Below the pieces are notes generated by a model. That model saw only the letters and a program-made list of their open reading frames with translations, was not told the DNA's origin and did not search any database. Positions 59,901-64,000 of a DNA stretch of 64,000 nt are shown here, one piece after another. The DNA is from Ditylenchus dipsaci (taxonomy: Eukaryota; Nematoda; Chromadorea; Rhabditida; Anguinidae): assembly GCA_004194705.1 (NCBI GenBank), contig SADC01001319.1:124001-188000 (forward strand), given 5' to 3'. Made by a program: the position numbers and the translations under genes. Every line of letters begins with the position of its first letter. Positions within the stretch are counted from its first letter, which is position 1.

Positions 59901-62900
59901 AGTGCTGCAGTATGCTGGGAGACCATAAGCAGGGATTGGTTGCACAAGGCACTTCAAGCTCGAATATCCTTGGTCCAGTTATTTGGATTCACAGAACACA
60001 CAGTGTTCACCAACTATCAGTGGATTAGGTTGAGTTTTTTTTAAATAATTCTTTAATCTAATCTTAAATGAGTGATATTTGATGTGAAATTTGGGAAAAT
60101 CCATGCTAATTTGAAATTTGCATTTATTTTTGAATTTTCGTATTCATTTTTATGGTTTTAATTTTTTGCATTATCATGTACAGTCGAATCTCGATTTAAC
60201 GATCACCCGCTTTAACGATCACCTGGGTCGGTCCCCTTAATAATAAATTCCGTCAAATTACCCCCCCCTGAATTTAACGATCACCTTCGATTTAACTATC
60301 ACCTGGGTCGGTCCCCAGGGTGATCGTTAAATCGAGACTTGACTGTGACCTAGGATCAAAGTCTATTAATAACATTAATGATTTCAGAAATATAGAGGTT
60401 AAGGTGTTTATAAAAAGAACATAAAAACTATATTTCTTCATTCAAACTCCTAAATTTCAGAAATCATTAAATGGGGTTCAATAGGTTGTTGTAAAGCTGA
60501 GATCATCAAAAATTTTAAAAAATCGATACAACAATTGTAAGAAAATGTTTTTTGAAAAATGTCAATAGTCAAAGGAAAAGTCAAAGTCAGCGGGACTCTT
60601 TTTCTTAGATTAGGGTATAATTATATATTGCTCTCCTTCAATTCACACCATAAAATCAATTTAGATCAACCAACGATGTGCTTAACAGAATGAACATTGG
60701 AAAAGCACTACCTAATATCCATATCTACTTGGTTGATGATGATGGACAGCCAGTGCCCGCTTCAGCAATTGGTCATGAAGGTAATTTACGGAGTTCTGGA
60801 GCTGGTCTTATGCGAGGTTATTTATATGATATGAAGAGTGTTGTCAGTCTTCAAGCCGATACTTATTTCGAAAGCGGTGATAGAGCTCGTATTATGCCTG
60901 GAGGACATCTGGAATTCAGAGGTAGGAGAGACAAGCAAGTCAAAATCAGAGGTAACAGAGTGGAATTACTTGAGATAGAGCAGTGCCTTGCTGCTTGCAA
61001 AGACGTTGACCATTGCATTGCCGAGTGGGTAGACACCAAAAAACAGCTTATAGCTTTTGTTTCTTCTTCTAAACAACTAAACATTCAAGAGTTACGTGAA
61101 AAATTGTCTGCCAAATGCCCTCCACACATGATTCCTGACAACTTTGTAATGCTTCAAGATTTCCCACTTAATTCAAATGGGAAAATTGACAGAAATCACT
61201 TGCTAAAAATGTTTGAAGAAGAAGAAGTAAAAGTGTCAAAAAATATTATCACTAAACCCAACACTAATGAAGTAATTTCTCAAATTTGTGACATATTCGC
61301 TGAATGTCTGGGTATTCCAGAACTTCAAACACAAGATAATTTGTTTGAAAGAGGAGCAGATTCCTTAAAATTAATGATGGCTGTTCAGAGGGTTGAGCAG
61401 GAGCTGGGTATATTGCTCCAAATCAGGGAGATTTTCAGAAAAAAGAGCATCGCCAACTTGATAGAAGGAACTTCTATGGCTAAAAAATTTCCGCATCTAT
61501 CCAACCCAAACGTAGAAAGCCACTGCTTAGCGAGAAAATTCCTCTGAGTTATAACCAAGAGCATTTGTGGTTATTGACAAGTTCAAGCAAAGACGCCTAC
61601 TCAATAGATTTGCAGCTACAATTCAACAAATGTGCGGATACAAGCCGTCTACACTTTGCACTTAATCGACTTATCCAAGTTCATTCTATATTGAGAACAG
61701 TTATAGTTCAGGAAGAGGGTCAAAGTGCTCATCAACTCGTCTATTCAGCTACTGAAAGCTTTATTTATGTGCAAACTGAAGGAGATTTATTTTATAAAAA
61801 TGGTTTTTCTAAACAACAGATACCTGTAAGAGCTTATTGGAGTAGTATCAACCAGTTGAGACTGCAGTTTCAACACATTGCAGTTGACGGACAAAGTCTA
61901 AGAGATATAGCTCGGCATCTTAAGGCACTGTATTGTGGGCAGCAAATAGCCAAACCATCGACAAGCTATGCTGAATTTGCTATTGCTCAAAGATCTATGT
62001 CATATGCAAAAGAGCTAGAATATTGGTCCAGCCAGCTTGAAAATGTCAAGAACCAGCAAATGCCAGTGGAAATAGCCAGGAACCAGCTGAATGAGGCCCA
62101 AAACTATTCTATTAACACAACTATTTCTGAAAACAGGTTGAAAAAGTTTAGCCAGGAGCATAGCTGCACTATTGCCCAGGTGATAACAGCAGCTTTACTG
62201 CTATGTTTCGATGAAGAGTGTAGTGACACTAAAGATTTTGTGCTTGGCGTGCCTTTTAGTGGGAGATCTCCCTCCACTTCGCAACTTATCGGTTACTTGG
62301 TCAATGTCCAAGCTGTTCACTTCACTATTGGCAAGGAATTATCTAAAGATGTAGAAAATTTGATAAAACATGTCAAAGAGCAAATGGTGCAAGCTCTTGA
62401 CCACTCCGCAGTGCCCTTTCAATTAGTGGTTCAGAAGCTGAAACCTAGAAGGAAATTTAACTGCAATCCTCTTTTCCAGAGAATGTTGGTTGTGGAAGAA
62501 TCGGAAGGAGAAGAAAACATATTGCACCTTGAAAAGGATGGATTAACAGCTAAAGTAGAGCACATCTCTTCCGCTCACTCCAAATTTGATCAGAGCTGGA
62601 AAGTTTGCATTATTCACAAAAGAGAGGACTTGAAAGTGAAAATAAATGTGGAGTTCAACAAACATTTGTTCTATTTGGCGAATATCCAAAAGACAGCGGC
62701 TAATTTTGTCAAAATTCTCGAAAAATTGCTCAATGAGGAAGTCGAAAGTGTAGAAAGCAGAGTTACTAAAGCATGGGCAAGAGTGTTGGGAGTAGAGCAA
62801 ATAGATCTAGACGACAACTTTTTCGATATAGGTGGTCATTCACTACTAGCTTCGCGTATTTGCTCATTATTGAAGTGCGACATAGCAGTCATTTTTCAGC

Positions 62901-63600
62901 ACCAGACCATCAGAGAAATGGTTCAAGCTTTGAGCCATGACAAAAAAGATTGTAAAATAGAAATTGAACCGGTCAAAGCACAATGCTTGCAAATTTCAAA
63001 AAGTTCTGTGTGCTACTTGCAAAATCAGCTGCTTTTGATTTACAAAAACGCTACTGACCCAGCCCAAACGAACGCTTACACTATTTCTTTGCTTGTTGCA
63101 CTATCTCCAGCTATTTGCTCTAAAAGATTGAAAGAATGTTTGTGGACCTTGCTGTCAGTCCAATCCAATCTTAGAAGTGTGTTTGAGGAAGTTGAAGCCA
63201 ATAAATTTGTGCAAAAAGTGTTGCCTATGTCAGATCCACTAGTCCAAAGTGTGATCTCTCGGGATTGGGGTGACAGTGATAGAGCCCATTTTGAGCCATT
63301 TTCTAAACCTCCGATCAGAATAAGACTATCTTCAAGCCAGCTTTCTATTGAGTTGAGCCACCTTATTTTTGACAGCACTTCAATGAATGTGCTAGCCCAG
63401 CAATTACTACATATATACTATCAGAATGGATCTATTGTTCCCACCCTACGTGACTCTTATTCCCACTTCTCTGAACGTTTCAATAAAAAGTGTGATCTCG
63501 AGAAATCAGCTAATTGCACATTTTGGCAAAATTATTTGAAGAAAAATGATGAAGAAAACACATTACAGACAGACAAATCTTCTCTCACGAAACATAATTG
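56910..63600 (+). CDS. non-ribosomal peptide synthetase, N-terminal part (T-C-A-T-C-T-C), continues past the window
   Basis: Six exons: 56910-57059, 57110-58640, 59033-59270, 59322-59368, 59417-60028 and 60665-63600; over 1,830 residues in the window. Domains in order: T1 with the phosphopantetheine Ser in LGTDSLLL (Ser41); C1 (PLSRAQQRIWLESK, HHILIDG about residue 216); A1 (LYLTATSGSTGKPKVV, YAFDIFFADVL, LFGFTEHTVF, ESGDRARI, GRRDKQVKIRGNRVE, PLNSNGKIDR); T2 (GADSLKL, Ser codon 61362); C2 (IPLSYNQEHLWLL, QHIAVDG); T3 (FFDIGGHSLL, Ser codon 62840); start of C3 (SHLIFDS). It builds a peptide on carrier domains without ribosomes; T domains need a phosphopantetheinyl transferase. The first ATG begins the T1 domain directly. 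Two one-base gaps break the frame, in G-run 59917-59919 and A-run 61482-61487; restoring one base in each gives continuous family sequence. No thioesterase is seen yet. Confidence 0.92.
58641..59032. other. NRPS intron 2 with a fragment of the ACCGTATTTC family
   Basis: Bounded by GTAAGT and TACTTTCAG. At 58662 it reads ACCGTATTTCTTATAATTGA, then GCCTCGAC, the left end of an element of the family, without a clear partner end. Confidence 0.5.
60029..60664. other. NRPS intron 5 containing a Tigger/pogo-like MITE
   Basis: Donor GTTGAG, acceptor CAATTTAG. The element at 60180-60346 starts ACAGTCGAATCTCGATTTAA, then CGATCACC and ends GGTGATCGTTAAATCGAGAC, then TTGACTGT. GATCACCTGGGTCGGTCCCC occurs twice inside. 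Confidence 0.7.
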
Positions 63601-64000
63601 GTCAGTAAAAATAACCTCTTATCTATTTTAATCAAAAATACTGTTTTTTATTCAAAATTGGACAACACATACCGAGGAATTTATTTAAAATACTGTATTT
63701 CCTCTAGAAGAGACCTGGGGCTCAATTTCTTCACTCTCCGAAAATCGAGAAAAATTTGGGTAAATCTCGAGATTTTAACTAAAGACTGACCATAAAAACA
63801 AAAGAGAAGATATCTGAAGCCAGAGCAAAGATCTTAAAAACAGAATCGGTTGAGCTCGTAATGGTTAAAAGAAATTCAAGAAAAACATATTTGCTAAATA
63901 TGTGCTTTTAGCTGCGATACAAACCCTCAAAGTTGAAGGTATCTTTTAGAGGAAATACGATAATTTGCCATCATAGCTTTTGTAATTTTTCGAACAATAA
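63601..64000. other. NRPS intron (donor GTCAGT), with a MITE at about 63690-63965
   Basis: The frame leaves the C3 domain at CAT AAT TG|GTCAGT. ACTGTATTTCCTCTAGAAGA, then GACC at 63690 and its inverse CTTTTAGAGGAAATACGATA at 63945 mark another member of the ACCGTATTTCYTCTA family. No further exon before the window ends. Confidence 0.55.

Noticed and set aside
56910..63600. NRPS as bacterial contamination or recent bacterial transfer
   Set aside because: Five introns with nematode-like sizes and intronic MITEs of families found throughout the window show a resident gene; older transfer cannot be judged without phylogeny.

Overview
This is an AT-rich, intron-bearing animal genomic window, most likely from a nematode. 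Several things point there: introns are often only 42-51 nt; there are ShK/SXC cysteine modules, single-domain TIMP-like genes, small secreted peptide precursors, and a non-ribosomal peptide synthetase of the kind known in nematodes. Species and clade cannot be fixed from the sequence. All gene models below were built by hand from splice signals, reading-frame phase and family motifs, so exon edges are predictions.

Left part, minus strand: a CLC chloride channel (831-1936, 3' end beyond the window); three unassigned exon groups (3181-8610); a tandem pair of TIMP-like genes (8953-11603 and 12345-14452); a MICAL-type LIM gene spread over 15256-22190; and a papain-family cathepsin (23732-25428). 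Middle part: a small putative neuropeptide precursor (27266-28426, minus), ShK-domain exons (30972-34243, plus), a 13-exon hnRNP K-like three-KH gene (34398-37857, minus), an orphan signal-peptide exon (39069-39202, plus), an internally deleted mariner (40722-41668), and two paralogous Gly/Tyr-rich secreted peptide genes (42386-44031 broken, 46505-49008 intact, both minus).

Right part: a complete 10-exon cytochrome P450 (51834-55431, minus) stands head to head with a multimodular NRPS (56910-63600 and beyond, plus). The NRPS reads T-C-A-T-C-T-C within the window, with a C-T module that has no adenylation domain. The P450 could tailor the NRPS product, but that is inference from position only.

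The intergenic and intronic DNA is packed with non-autonomous elements: hAT MITEs with exact 8-bp target duplications and TAGGGTTG-type ends, a large family ending in ACCGTATTTCYTCTA, Tigger/pogo-like elements with CAGTCGAACCTCGATATAACG-type ends, AAAGGACC foldbacks, palindromic satellites and long hairpins.

In at least five genes the reading frame is interrupted by single-base length changes, nearly all in homopolymers, while splice phases and catalytic residues are preserved. This looks more like homopolymer error in the assembly than pseudogenes, and it affects any automatic gene calling here.
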